A stretch of DNA of 64,000 nucleotides from Colias croceus (GCF_905220415.1 NC_059556.1:1934501-1998500); one strand, 5' to 3'; counted from the stretch's first letter, positions 23,760 to 35,170 are shown. The notes: generated by a model from the letters alone, not told the origin. Program-made: numbers and translations.

Positions 23760-23980
23760 TTAGTAGGATGCGAATGTTTGTTAGGATGTATGTTTGTCAT
23801 GCAAATACTATTGAATAGATTACAATGAAATTTGGTATGTAGGTAGCTTAAGACCCAGAATAACTGCTACTTTTTATGCCAGAAATCCCAAATAAACGGG
23901 AACTACGCATAGTTCCCGTTTATTTCAAAGAAAAACCCGCAGGTTTTTCTTTGAAAACGCGGACGAAGCCGCGGGCGGAA
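23760..23980 (+). mobile_element. Helitron family B variant, right half of a head-to-head pair
   Basis: It contains GATTACAATGAAATTTGGTATG and ends GCCGCGGGCGGAATTTTAG with the terminal CTAG mutated to TTAG. An internal inverted repeat, GAAAAACCCGC/GCAGGTTTTTC, lies before the end. Confidence 0.65.
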
Positions 23981-24457
23981 TTTTAGTAGTACCTATGTAT
24001 TATATTATCTTATATTATCTGTGCCAATACATATTTCGTTCACTCTTAATTAACTTGATGGAATAGACAATTCTATGAATGGTTGTTTATGCTTTTGAGT
24101 GTTGAATTAGCGATTGGTTAGGCGCTTTTTGCTAAGATTGGTAAGTAATTAGTGATGTGCTGACGCGGACGTCATGTTCACTCTGAACATCAGAATTACT
24201 AATAGTTGAACGTTATTAATATTTCAATTTTCAATAAAATACGTATTTATTTCTTGATAGCTTTAGCTTGTTGCTTGTAAAGCTAAGTTTATGTTTAAAA
24301 TTTCCTGCAGCATCTAAGCTAAAATTCAACATCATAATTTACAAAATTTCTGCCAAAAAAAATTTACAACACCCTTCCTATGATTTAAAATTTACAACCC
24401 CACCCTTGATTTATGATATTAATTAGTAAAATTCATTTTTGTTAATTTTATCTCAAA

Positions 24458-24648
24458 CTAGCTGCGCTTCGCGGTATCACCCGCGTGGCTCCGCTCCTGT
24501 TGGTCTTAGCGTAATGATACCTATATAGCCATTCCTCGATAAATGGGCTATCTAACACTGAAATAATTCAAATCGGACCAGTAGTTCCTGCGATTAGCGC
24601 GTTCAAAGAAAACAAACAAACTCTTCAGCTTTATAATATTAGTATAGA
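24458..24648 (-). mobile_element. Helitron family A, complete
   Basis: This 191-bp element lies between reversed CTAG (24458-24461, after A) and GA (24647-24648, before T). On the minus strand it reads A|TCTATACTAATATTATAAAG..GCAGCTAG|T, a textbook A|T insertion. Confidence 0.8.
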
Positions 24649-25001
24649 TTGTATATCACATAAATTCTAAGTACCTAAATTACAATTACTATTCAATAGG
24701 CTTTTTTTCCCTAAAGATTTTTACAATGTGCAGAAAGCGTAAATTAATCCCATTAATCACTAATAAATAAACAATCTAGCAGTTAATTCAAAACGTCTGA
24801 CCGGAAAAATTTCGAGGAAGCAATCAAAGTCCAATTTGTGAAACTACCCGCTAATCAATTGGTCAATGAAAGCCGTGCTCCAGATACACTATCTGGAACT
24901 TATCTTGTAATTAATTATCGATGACAGTGCAGATTTTAAAGTTGTATAACGGAAAGATAGTCTGACAGATAATGTTTTAACTTGCCACCTAAATTTAACT
25001 A

Positions 25002-25213
25002 CTAGATTTCCGCCCGCGGCTTCGCTCACGTTTAAAGAAAAACCCGCATAGTTCCAGTTGCTGTGGGATTTCCGGGATAAAAAATAGCTTATTCTGGATC
25101 TTCAGCTACCTATATACCGAATTTCATTGTAATCAGTCCAGTAGTTTTTACGTGAAAGAATAACAAACATCCATCCATCCATCCTCACAAACTTTCGCGT
25201 ACTATTAGTAGGA
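25002..25213 (-). mobile_element. Helitron family B
   Basis: It begins with reversed CTAG (25002-25005) and ATTTCCGCCCGCGGC, has the family B core, and ends near ACTATTAGTAGGATA. Confidence 0.75.
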
Positions 25214-25639
25214 TAAGAGCTTTAGTTTTATGTTCTCTATCTGCAAGAAAAAAATGCCTCATATAGAATTTTACGTAAAATAAGCTAAAAATTCTCATAA
25301 AATATTTGTTTAATTTGTAAATGTAAAAACAATATTTATTTAAAGATTTTAACATAATAGCAAATACATTATGAAGCGATTTTTAAACCTTAATGTCACC
25401 TTGACCTAAGAGATCATTCTATTATTTCTTAGCCTCTATGTCATAAATTCGTGAAAGGAAGGACATACTAACAAACTTTCGCAAGAATTTGTATGATTAC
25501 TGCTGTAGTTGATTTATCAAAACTCTTAGCAATACCCTTTTTACTGCCGAGTTTTATACATTATCAACAGAATTATCATCTCCCTTTTAACATAGTATTA
25601 GAGACATCATTATTAATATTTTCAAATCCTTATCAATAA

Positions 25640-25830
25640 ATTATTATGCTACTACCGATCTGCCCGCATGTTGGTTGATGCCCGATGGTTTCGCATAGGT
25701 TTCGTTTTCCAAAGAATTTTGGAAACCGTCCAGTTGTTCCTATGCTTAGCTCGTTCAAACAAACAAACTCTTCAGCTATAAATTATTGTTATAGCTGAAG
25801 CTGAGCTGAAGCTCTTCAGCTATATATTTT
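25640..25830 (-). repeat. Scrambled Helitron A remnants
   Basis: CTCGTTCAAACAAACAAACTC and TTCAGCTATAAATTATTGTTATAG are recognisable family A 5' pieces, followed by repeated AGCTGAAG/CTTCAGCT units. The left part is too decayed to place. Confidence 0.4.
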
Positions 25831-25865
25831 TAGGAGCAGTAAGTGAGGTCAGGTCTATATACTAA

Positions 25866-26087
25866 TCTATATACTATAATATTATAAAGAGGTTTAAAGG
25901 TTTGTATGTATGTATGTATGGTTTTCACGCATACACTACTGAACCGATTATAATGAAATTTAGCACACATATAGAGGCTAACTTGGATTAACACATAGGA
26001 TAGGTTTTATCCCGGAAATCCCACGGGAACGGGAACTATGCGGGTTTTCCTTTGAAAACGCGGGCGAACACGCGGGAGAAAAGCTAG
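25866..26087 (+). mobile_element. Helitron family B, complete
   Basis: This 222-bp element starts TCTATATACTATAATATT after A (25865) and ends AAAAGCTAG before T (26088). It contains a short TATG run near the 5' end and the full family B core. Confidence 0.8.
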
Positions 26088-26399
26088 TAGAAATAAATAG
26101 CGGATGAAGCTGGAAGGATACAATTGCAGGAAAGGACAAGTTATATATATTTGGGTCTCGGATGCTGGAAGATGGACGGATATTTATGGTTATCTCAGTC
26201 TGTATGATGAAGATTTGTGAATTTTAGACTTAAAATTGGTTGAGGAATGATTGCATGTGATATTTAGTTTTACAGCATTTCAAGACAATTTTCACACACG
26301 GCACGATCTGGTTTCCATAACACAAGCGAAAGCTTAGTGATGATAGATGACTGATAAACATACATACATAAATGGAAAACCTTTAAACAATAGAAAAAA

Positions 26400-26450
26400 G
26401 ATGTGATCACGAGGCCGGATTTGAACCCGCGTCTTATAGCTTGCAAAAAT
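26400..26450 (-). repeat. tRNA-derived SINE remnant (B box)
   Basis: Read on the minus strand it contains GACGCGGGTTCAAATCCGGCC, a good RNA polymerase III B box. A closely similar string lies at about 35780-35808. No A box is clear, so it is a SINE head fragment rather than a tRNA gene. Confidence 0.45.
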
Positions 26451-26714
26451 ATTTAGAGGAAAACCTCAACGATAGCATTTGTTTGGTAATAATTAGGAAT
26501 CGATATGTTATTTTGTTTTGCTAGTGGAATTTTGATGACATAATTAGATAAAACTATTAAATCCTATCAAAACTAGTTCATGTACTTTGTTTTGATCAAT
26601 AAGTTCATAAAATATCATTATTTTGTAATACAAGTTTAATTTAAGAATCGCCTTATTATTAATTTAGACTAAACTCACTTACAAGCCTTATAATTAATTA
26701 TTGAACAATGCAGA

Positions 26715-26782
26715 ATTTGAAAAAAAAAATATGCCGGCCGAATTGATAACCTCCTCCTTTTTTTTGAAGTCGGTTAAAAATA
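26715..26782. repeat. Dispersed repeat end (AAGTCGGTTAAAAAT)
   Basis: CCGGCCGAATTGATAACCTC, CTCCTTTTTTTTGAAGTCGG and TTAAAAAT form a motif I recall as a common lepidopteran transposon end. AAGTCGGTTAAAAAT recurs at 53388-53402, next to Helitron D. Confidence 0.45.
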
Positions 26783-27635
26783 AATGCGTAAAAGTTTCTA
26801 AACGCAGTTAAATACCATCTACACGGACGGTAAACCTGCTCACATAATAATATTTACTCATCTATTTTGGTTCAGCAAAAATAGACCGTAATTGAAGTTT
26901 TTCGTCTGTCAATATTCTTACGCTTCCTAGAATCGAATATGCTTCCTTAAAGATTGCAATTAATTGATCATTTAAATTTAAACTTTATTCACAAATAATA
27001 TAGTTCAAATTAGACTGACAGGATGGAAATAGATTTTCACACCACCGTGAAGATAGTTTAGTTTTGTTAATTATTTGAATGAAATAATTTAAACGGTATG
27101 CGGATTGATGTTTAACATGAACGGGTTAGTGGCATATTTCATTTGTTTTCTATTTAACGATGACTTTCGATTTTGTGAAGTTTTATCTATTTATAGGTTC
27201 TGAGAAAAACTGACTTTTATTGAGCGAGCTATAGGAACTCAACATAATTAAGTGCATCATTTAGAATACAGCGACGAGCAAATAAAATTAATGTATGGTA
27301 AATATATTGTGACACTTGATTGATTTTATTGTATGTGTCATCGGTTATAAATATTTATATGTCCTAAAATTAATTTCAAAATTGACCGCAAATAAGCGTT
27401 TCGTAGAGAGATGATTCAGACATCTTAGAACTCTGTCCACATTATTGGTTTTACGAACATGTATCCGGTAAATACCATTACCAACAGATTACGCGACCCC
27501 AGCCATGTTCACAATAAAGACGAAATCACGCAAACTATCGAATAACACACGCAATAATTAGTTTATATGTCTTTTCCTAGTCGTATCGATTACAATAAAA
27601 CACCGCAATCTAATAATAACAATCGTTTGTTTCAG

Positions 27636-27889
27636 ATACGAGAAACCTGCGGTGTAAGCGGAGCCGAGCGGTGCAATATTAGTGCATTATGTATTACATG
27701 AGCCGGCAGAGATTCACGCGTCGAACTGATTATACTTGAGCCGTGAGTCAATGTCGGTAGCGCGTGCGTCGGAGCGATAAGGCGATGTCAGACAGGACGT
27801 AGGGTAGTTCAGCGTAGAGACGGTGCGTGTGCAGTGAGCACAAGCGAGCAGTGACGGCGGTCGGGCGGCTGCAATGGGCGCGGCGCGCC
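27636..27889 (+). promoter_or_regulatory. 5' leader of the FGF exon with three upstream ORFs
   Basis: TTTGTTTCAG at 27626-27635 is a plausible splice acceptor, so this may be the 5' UTR part of a coding exon; a nearby transcription start is the alternative. Three complete short ORFs lie in it: 27689-27739 (16 codons), 27751-27780 (9 codons) and 27785-27802 (5 codons). A further ATG at 27874, with G at -3 and +4, opens a frame that overlaps the FGF start out of frame. An in-frame stop at 27815-27817 separates the FGF frame from anything upstream. Confidence 0.55.
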
Positions 27890-28109
27890 ATGCGACCGCG
27901 TGCGCGCCCGCTGCGCTTGCTGCTCGCGGCGCTGGCGCTCGCCACCTGCGCCGCGGCGCCCGCGCCGGAAGCGCGCGCGCAACGCTCCGCCAACCTGAGC
28001 CACATTACGGGCACCTCGCGCACAATACAGATGTTCCTCAAGAACCGCTATCTGCAGCTACTGCCGGATGGCACCGTCAACGGCACCACAGACGCCAACA
28101 GCGTTTACA
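27890..28109 (+). CDS. Fibroblast growth factor family, first coding exon (partial)
   Basis: FGFs are secreted ligands that activate FGF receptor tyrosine kinases; in insects they guide tracheal branching and mesoderm migration. The exon encodes 73 residues plus one base. Residues 1-30 form a signal peptide: a basic N-terminus (MRPRARPLR), a leucine/alanine core and a small-residue cleavage region. Residues about 45-70 are the first strand of the FGF beta-trefoil (MFLKNRYLQLLPDGTVNGTT), matching the RILPDGTVDGT region of FGF1-type ligands. Possible N-glycosylation sites are N35 (NLS) and N64 (NGT). The exon ends at a phase-1 GTGAGT donor (28110), about where vertebrate FGF genes break after this strand. 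ATG 27890 is chosen because it begins the signal peptide and an in-frame stop lies upstream. The exon is strikingly CpG- and GC-rich against the AT-rich surroundings. It could be the branchless orthologue or another insect FGF; one exon cannot decide. The other exons are outside the window or unrecognised. Confidence 0.85.
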
Positions 28110-29122
28110 GTGAGTATACGCATGTTACATTTTAGTCTTTATTGTTAGGATAGATGATATATTGGGTAGTGGTGTCTCTCGATGTTAGCCAGAAGAGACT
28201 GGGACTGGTAGCGACATGCGCAAGGGCGTCCCGCCTTGACAAGGATCACTAACATCGGCTACAAAAGTAGAATGCGATTTAATTCCTACAATCCCTTACA
28301 AAGATAGAAAATACAAACATTTTCGTATTTATAAAGAATGATAATGTTATATCCGTATCCAGTAGTAATATGAAGTATGTAATATAGAGACATTTTAACG
28401 ATAAGCCAAATCTAGATTTCTGAATAAAAACATTAAATTGCAATACTTCGTTAAAATATAGAGTCACATATTCTAGGACTTACGATTAATGGCTTCTACA
28501 ATGTAATATCAGCAGCCTAATTTATGCTAAATACCTAGATAAACATTGAATTTTAAACGACCAAAAAATTGATTTGAATGATACGTATTTAGTAGATTCT
28601 ATTTTTCAATTTCCATAAATTCATAATGTGTAAAACTTAGACCTTGCAAGATAAAAGGAAGCGCAAACACTATAAACTACGAAATTTATGGACCAAATCT
28701 TCATCATATAAATTCGATCTGATATTTAATACCATTTTTCGCACTATAAATCGATGTTAATTACCCAAAAATCAACCGACACTAAAACAATTAGCCGAAA
28801 CTAATAAAAATAACAATAAACTGCAACCATGAATACTAGATAAACTGGTTGTGTTAAAATTATAAATGCATTATGTATATTGCAAATATTTGATAAGATT
28901 ATTTCAAATGGAAGCAAAACGGAGGCGATAAAAATAAAATTAGAATGAATTATATATAATTTATGCAGCCGTAAATCGTGTATCGATTAGGTGTTTATAC
29001 GAGTGGCCTGGCTACTCTAATAACCAATGGCATTGAAGAGAAATACCTGCCTAAGGTCAGAAGTTAATTAGACCTCTCTCTTTTCTCTTAAAAAGCTTTT
29101 AATTTATCGCTACTTTTAATAA

Positions 29123-29320
29123 CTAGCACGCAACTTCGACTGGTCTAAATAGTTTTGCCACTTTTTTTCATTTCTACTATTGGTCGTATCGTATAGAAGA
29201 ATGCTATGGGCTACCTATGTACCATCACATTATAGCCTGCCTTCCTCGATACAAACATGGTCTATACTCTATCCAATACAAAAATGATTTTTCAATTCAT
29301 AACTAAGCAAGATCATAATT
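29123..29320 (-). mobile_element. Decayed Helitron family A
   Basis: Reversed CTAG (29123-29126) is followed after a diverged section by TATAGCCTGCCTTCCTCGATA, GTCTATACTCTATCCAATAC and TGATTTTTCAATTC, matching the order of family A motifs at low identity. This is one of the oldest copies here. Confidence 0.45.
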
Positions 29321-29916
29321 AAGTCGTCTTATTTGCGACTTCAATATTAAGAATAGCAATTGTTTCCTAAAAAAAATGTTCTATGATAGATGTTATATTT
29401 ACCACATGTTTACAAGGTCTTTCGTATATGTATATGTAATTATCAATTCAAATTTAAAATTTGGTTAAAACTCACTTTAAATTTTAATGCTCGATAGTAC
29501 CGTGTCACAGGAGCTTAAACTTAAATTCAGAAGTAATTGATGATTGATCAATATACGTTTGGGATAAAATCAAGATACAATCATTTCAAACGCAAGACAA
29601 ACAAATGATCTTGAACAAGGTAAAATGTTTCTCTCAAATTAAATGCTAATTCGTTTTTTGCACAGCATTAAACAGACAGACGGTAGACATTATTGTTGCG
29701 TGATTTAAATGAGTCTAGACAGCTTACTACGTTGACATGTGTTGGAATTCGCTTGCATCAAATATTTGGACAGTTTGGCTAAAGAACAATAGCTGAACAG
29801 TGGTTGTTCTTTTTTAATTTCAATTTCTTACACTAGTTTATATTCCTCGACTATACTTACAGTAGAAGAACAACATTAACTTGGCATAGGACGCCTAAAG
29901 CGCGTCACACACGGTG

Positions 29917-29972
29917 AAGATACTATAATATTTTATGTTAAGATTCTCTAATATAAAATATTACAGTATCTT
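29917..29972. repeat. 20-bp-stem inverted repeat
   Basis: AAGATACTATAATATTTTAT pairs with ATAAAATATTACAGTATCTT across a loop of about 16 bases, with one mismatch. AT-rich and of unknown role. Confidence 0.7.
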
Positions 29973-30047
29973 AAGGTATCCGGTATCAGCGTTCTGACCA
30001 TCATTTTTCTTTTTGTCATTGCGTACTAAGACCCCTGTAGAACCGCC

Positions 30048-30105
30048 ATCCTGTTACAAATGACCCGAAATTTTGTGTCAGTGTTTCGGGTCGTTTGAAC
30101 AGGAT
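30048..30105. repeat. Short hairpin with 22-23-base arms
   Basis: The left arm is ATCCTGTTACAAATGACCCG+AAA (30048-30070), the right arm the inverse of ATCCTGTTCAAACGACCCG+AAA (30084-30105), with a 13-base loop. Only one bulge and one non-Watson-Crick position interrupt the stem. It has pre-miRNA-like size but may equally be a tiny foldback transposon. Confidence 0.7.
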
Positions 30106-31535
30106 TTACCATACTATTACGGACACCATGATCACCACGATCACTTGATCTATAATAATTTCACCTGTATTCTCTTCTTCTTAAATAACATACTCTACTA
30201 CTAATAACTTCAAAAACTTTCTCATAATTGGCCATAATCATTAACGTTTTTGGATCAAGCCTTTTGTTCAATCATTGACCTCGCTAAGTAAAACACAATA
30301 CTCAATTCAAACAGCTCAATTATAACTGTATATAAAATTTCAATCTTTGTTATAATTACATAGGAGATAGCCATTCGTTGCTGTCAAATTGTAATAATGA
30401 CTCAATTATCATTAGGATCGCCTGCGGCTGCTGTGTGGTGGTCTCTCTGTTATGATATAGCTTAGTTATTATATTAAACTATGAAAATAGAAAGCATAGG
30501 GTGTGTTTTATTTGATTTTGTATGTGCAATTGATGTTAAGTCATTTAAGCCAATGCACAGTACGCTGTTTAGTCCAAAGGAGAAGCTTGAAATGGATATA
30601 TGGTCGATACTTATGTTTGTAAATGTATACGTAAAATGTCCAGGTAATCAAAATAATATGATTTGATTAACTATATTTATTATGCGATCTGATGCAATTA
30701 AATTTAAATCTTTTTTAATTACGTTAAAAAATATTGGGATTCTTAAACCACAAACGCTGCATCCAATAATTAATTTCATATATAACTCATCAACTCGCAA
30801 ATAAAGATGGATCCGACACATTCAAACATAATAATATTTGCATGTAATTTTAGAATCGATATAAAAAAGCAATATTTTATAAGCATCGAGTGACAAATGG
30901 CTATAAGAACAGAAGTTCAATGCATAAACCTGATTCCGAGGACACCTTAATTTTATTCTAAATGACCTGTTAAGAACTCTCAATGATATAAATTTTATAT
31001 TGATAGCAAGGATTCATTTCAGTGAAGAATATCTTATTTGTGTTATATTTTAATAAGAAAATCTTACCACAATTTTTCTAGAAATTTTTATATGAGTTAT
31101 TCCGACATATTCATGTGATCAAAAGGCAAGAAGAATGAAGAAAGTTCTGTTATCGATTACTTTCTCCTATGATTTTTCCTCTAGATCTAGACGCAATGTT
31201 GCAGCGCAGTAATTCTTTAAAGAAAAAAGTTCTTAATAATTTTGCTTAAAGTAATGCAAAAAATAGTAATATTATATATTACCAAATGGCGCCAAATCTC
31301 TTACTTGCACGCCATTTTTTCATACATAACCATACCAAGCTACATCAAAATACCAGGAACGTATGAAATCAGACCTTAATAATGTCGCATAAATAGTAAC
31401 AAAATAGTGTTCAATAAATCAAAACGGCTTCTACATTCCAGTAGACTGTGGGAATGTAGCTGAAGCGTAACCACAGAGTATGTAGATCTGAAAGGTAACA
31501 TATCAAATTGTATGTGCATTGAACATTATATGTTA

Positions 31536-31708
31536 TGGGCCCTCTTCACTATAGGCAGCGTTGGCCCAACTGATCGTCGATGTTTGCCGCCATTACGGCG
31601 ATTATGAATAAAAAACACCTACAATGACGACCGATCATAGACATTTAGGCTCTACACTATCGTGATTGCCTTTAGTCCCCTAGCGTTGCCCATTGTGAAG
31701 AGAGCCCA
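31536..31708. mobile_element. TTA-flanked MITE (Harbinger-like), second family
   Basis: This 173-bp element has ends TGGGCCCTCTTCACTAT and its inverted partner ATTGTGAAGAGAGCCCA, flanked by TTA (31533-31535 and 31709-31711). The TIR start and 3-bp duplication fit PIF/Harbinger, but the sequence is unrelated to the 5682 element. Non-coding. Confidence 0.7.
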
Positions 31709-32023
31709 TTATAATATTATGTTGGATTAGGATCAGTTCGTGCGGTTTTTGGAAAAGTAGACTATAGGTAATATTGTAAATACAATGTAGCACATTATAG
31801 ACAGAACTGGCTAGTTTTAAAGATTACCTATGTAGTATGTATCTATAATTTTTTAACTTATTAGTAGGGATTTTCATTGCCTTCTATAATATGTTCTTAA
31901 AACAATGTCTAATATGTTGGCATGAATAAAGGGTTTTAAAAGTATGTTAGGATTTTTAAAAATGTAAATATATTATACCTGTGTATTTAATTTTATCGTA
32001 ATTATCAATTTATTCGATTTGAT

Positions 32024-35000
32024 TTGATTTTATTTTTATTTTTATTTTATTTTATTTTATTTGCAACACAAACACATATAACAATAATATAGGTACAATA
32101 CTTATTTAACTTCATAAACCTTAATGACTAATTGTTATTGCAATAACATGTGTTGACTACTAGACTATAAATTACAATCGCTTACACATAAACAAAGAGT
32201 AATCAATATACTAATTAACAGATAATAGGTAATTTAAAAAGGGGAATGGTACAATACTACTAGAGACAAATTTCTAAACTATTGAAGGACCTGCGACAGT
32301 ATAGTAAGGTTATCAAATAGGCATTTCCGAAATCTAATAGGTTTACTCGCGATAATGTCAAGATCTGGAATTATCTCGCACAACTTATTGTAATTTGTGC
32401 AGATTCTGTTTAGAGTGCTATGATATGCTCTTTGGGTGCGGTGGATTGGCAACGTGAAAGTTCGATTATTTCGATTACTTCTAAGTGGTATATGAATGGA
32501 GATTTGGGAAAGAGCTGCAGAGGACAGTTGACCATAATTTTATTTATTTATTGACATATAATTTTATTTAGAAATATTAATTCCAATATTTTTCGACGAT
32601 CTGACAGTTTTACTTGTTTAAAATAAGATAATCTTTCCTCATAAATATGAAGCGTTTTATTTAGATGAAACCGATATGAAAGTATTCTCAAAAATTTGAT
32701 TTGGATTTTTTCTATATTTTTTATATGAATCAAATAAAAGGGGGACCAAATCATACTTGCATATTCCAATTTGCTACGAATGAGAGAGTTAAAAAGACAA
32801 ATATAAGATTTAGGATTCCGGAAACCTTTACATGAACGTAAAATAAACCCTAGCAATCTGTTACATGATTTATAAATATGTGTATAATGGTCCAAAAATG
32901 AGAGTTTGCTATCAAGGATAATTCCTAAATCACGTACGTTTGACTTCCATATCAGATTTTTAGCATTTAGAGAATAATTATATTTTATTTTTACTGCCGT
33001 ACTACCAAATTCCATAACATAGCATTTATCTACATTAAGAAACATAGCATTTGTAACACACCAATCTTTTAATTTATTCAAATCATTTTGTAGTTCAATG
33101 CAGTCATTTATAGTGAAAATTTTTCTAAATATTTTTAAATCATCAGCATAAAGTAAACAATTTGATGAGAAATTATTGCACAAATCATTTATAAAAATCA
33201 CAAATAATAAAGGGCCCAGATTTGAGCCCTGAGGAACACCCGATAATACAGGAATAGGACGAGAATAACTTCCAAGTATTCTGACTATCTGAGATCTATT
33301 TAATATATATGAAGAGAGCCAACGCAGCAAATTACCGCGGATTCCCTCGCAGAATAGTTTACCAAGTAGTCGCCTATGATTAACCTTATCGAAGGCTTTC
33401 CTAAAGTCTGTATATATAGAATGGACTTGTATTTGACTATTTAACGCCCCATGAATAAAATTTGTATATTCTAAAAGATTCGTCGTTGTAGATTTTTGTT
33501 TCACAAAGCCGTGTTGTTTCGAGCTAATAGCTGGTTTGATAAAAAAGAATATATGATCATACACTAAAGCCTCAAATATTTTTGAAAAACATGAAAGAAT
33601 GCTAATTGGTCTATAATTTTCACAGTTAGTTACATCACCATCCTTGTGCACAGGTACTACGTGAGCAGTTTTCCAGATAGTCGGAAATTTACCTTGATTT
33701 ATTGAGAGGTTATAAATGATGTGAAGAGGTTCAACAAGACATTGCATGCACTCCTTTATAAATAAAGGGGATATACGGTCAGGATCTGGACCCTTATTAA
33801 TATCGACATTTTTAAGATGTTGTTTTATGCTTAGTTTATCTATTTGAATATTGTGCAATGTAAAATTAAACCTATCGACACTATCAACTTTTGGTATATG
33901 ATTACCTGATGAGTCTTTTTCCCAGACAGATGAAAAGAACTCTGCGAACATATTACTTATTTCAATATCTGTATGTGCTGAACGATCACCCAGAGTAAGC
34001 GTGGGAGGAACGGACGAAGCACGTTTTTTGTTTTTAATGTAAGACCAAAAAAGTTTTGTAGATTGGGGTAAAGATTCTTCTATTGATTTTTTATAGTTAC
34101 GTTCACACGTTCTGATAAGGCGTTTTGCTCGCTTGCGTAAGAGGGAAAAGGTATCATAGTCCCGGGGATTACCGAATATTCTAAATTTTGTGTGATATTT
34201 TTCTTTTTCTCTCAGACATTTCTTAAGGGCGTTACTGAACCAAACAGGAGTTTGTGCGTTTCCGTGAACATTGCATCTTTTATAAGGTGTATTATTTTTA
34301 ATTACAATGTAAAGTAGCTCATAAAATTTATTAACATATTCATCTACATCGATAAAGCCTTTAAATTCATTATTCCAATTTATATTATTCAAAAATTTCT
34401 TGCATTCTGTATAATTACACTTTCTAAAATTAAAAGAATCAGATATATTGTAATTAGACATACGTTTTTTAGGTGTAGAAATATATACCTTAAAAGGAGG
34501 ATGATGTCTATCTTCGTTTATTAAAGGATCTACATTTTCTGTATTTAATCCCATAATATTCGTAAGGAAAAGGTCAAGTACTCTATTATTTACGTTAACT
34601 ATTTTGTTTAATTGATGTAAGCTGCCTATAGACATTATATCAACAAGAGCCTTAGCCTTATGAGATAGAGATCCTTGCATAAAATTTAAATCGTGACTCC
34701 AGTCTATTTCTGGAATATTAAAATCACCAATAATTATGACCTGCTTATCATTTTCAGTGAGTACGTGTGTACATGTCTCAAAATAGTGTTCATAGATTTG
34801 CTTAGGTACATCAGGTGGGAGATAAACTAAACCAATAATGATTTCAGAAACATTACCTATTCTAAGAGATAGCCAAATATCCTCTGCAGAGCTCTCCCAG
34901 TTCTGGTGACGTATAGTGGGTATCTCTTTTTTAACCGCTATTAAAACCCCACCGCCGTCCACCTTTCTACATTGTGACGTATAACGATCTCTACGGAAGA

Positions 35001-35170
35001 CGGTATACCTATTGTCAAACAACTCACTATCGCAAATACCTTCACTTAGATTTGTTTCACAAAAGCATATTACATCATAGTTCTCTATTAAAATTTGAGA
35101 GAAAATCTCGAATTTGAAACAAATAACATCAGCATGTGCAAAAAATGCACTAACTCTTCCTATCGTTGTT
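32024..35170 (-). mobile_element. 5'-truncated non-LTR retrotransposon, minus strand
   Basis: The element spans a truncated APE endonuclease, a long RT, a 3' UTR and a TAAAA-repeat tail that appears as ATTTT repeats at about 32030-32062 on the plus strand. Its RT signatures (DFRKAFDKVNH, GVPQGSNLGPLLF, YADD) are those of the Jockey group. No target duplication could be assigned. It lies antisense to the FGF gene. Confidence 0.85.
32279..35170 (-). pseudogene. LINE ORF2 (endonuclease-RT), long but with N-terminal loss and C-terminal frameshift
   Basis: One frame of 824 codons runs from 35022 to 32548 and stays open further upstream through ENYDVICFCETNL to about 35165, where endonuclease homology fades. 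Counting from 35022, the endonuclease has GGGVLIAV (23-30), GDFNIPEIDW (99-108), LDLFLTN (149-155) and DRHHPP (171-176; the usual SDHxP is altered). The RT has ENYRPISILSCFSKIFE (468-484), the catalytic DFRKAFD (539-545), GVPQGSNLGPLLFV (595-608) and YADD (625-628). The frame stops after LNKIICQ, but the adjoining frame continues with a family-typical tail (STLNRICTNYNKLCEIIPD..IRFRKCLFDNL) to a stop at 32279-32281. One small frameshift near 32520-32550 therefore removes the C-terminal 80 or so residues. The element is otherwise well preserved, so a fairly recent insertion is inferred. Confidence 0.85.

Noticed and set aside
26400..26450. tRNA gene
   Set aside because: Only a B-box-like string is present; no A box, acceptor stem or anticodon arm can be folded.
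27827..27889. Extension of the FGF start to an upstream GTG at 27827
   Set aside because: Non-ATG start; it would bury the signal peptide. ATG 27890 directly begins a typical signal peptide.
27748..28041. Minus-strand frames of 64 and 97 codons over the FGF exon
   Set aside because: GC-rich shadows of the FGF coding strand, which has a signal peptide, an FGF motif and a splice donor.
27874..28113. 79-codon plus-strand frame starting at 27874
   Set aside because: Out of frame with the FGF and without any domain; kept only as an overlapping upstream ORF of possible regulatory effect.
28165..28265. Inverted CGATGTTAG/CTAACATCG arms just after the FGF exon
   Set aside because: Only 9-10 paired bases about 75 bases apart; too weak to call an element.
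31280..31300. ATGGCGCCAAAT as an E2F site in the FGF intron
   Set aside because: Single short palindrome; expected by chance at this scale.
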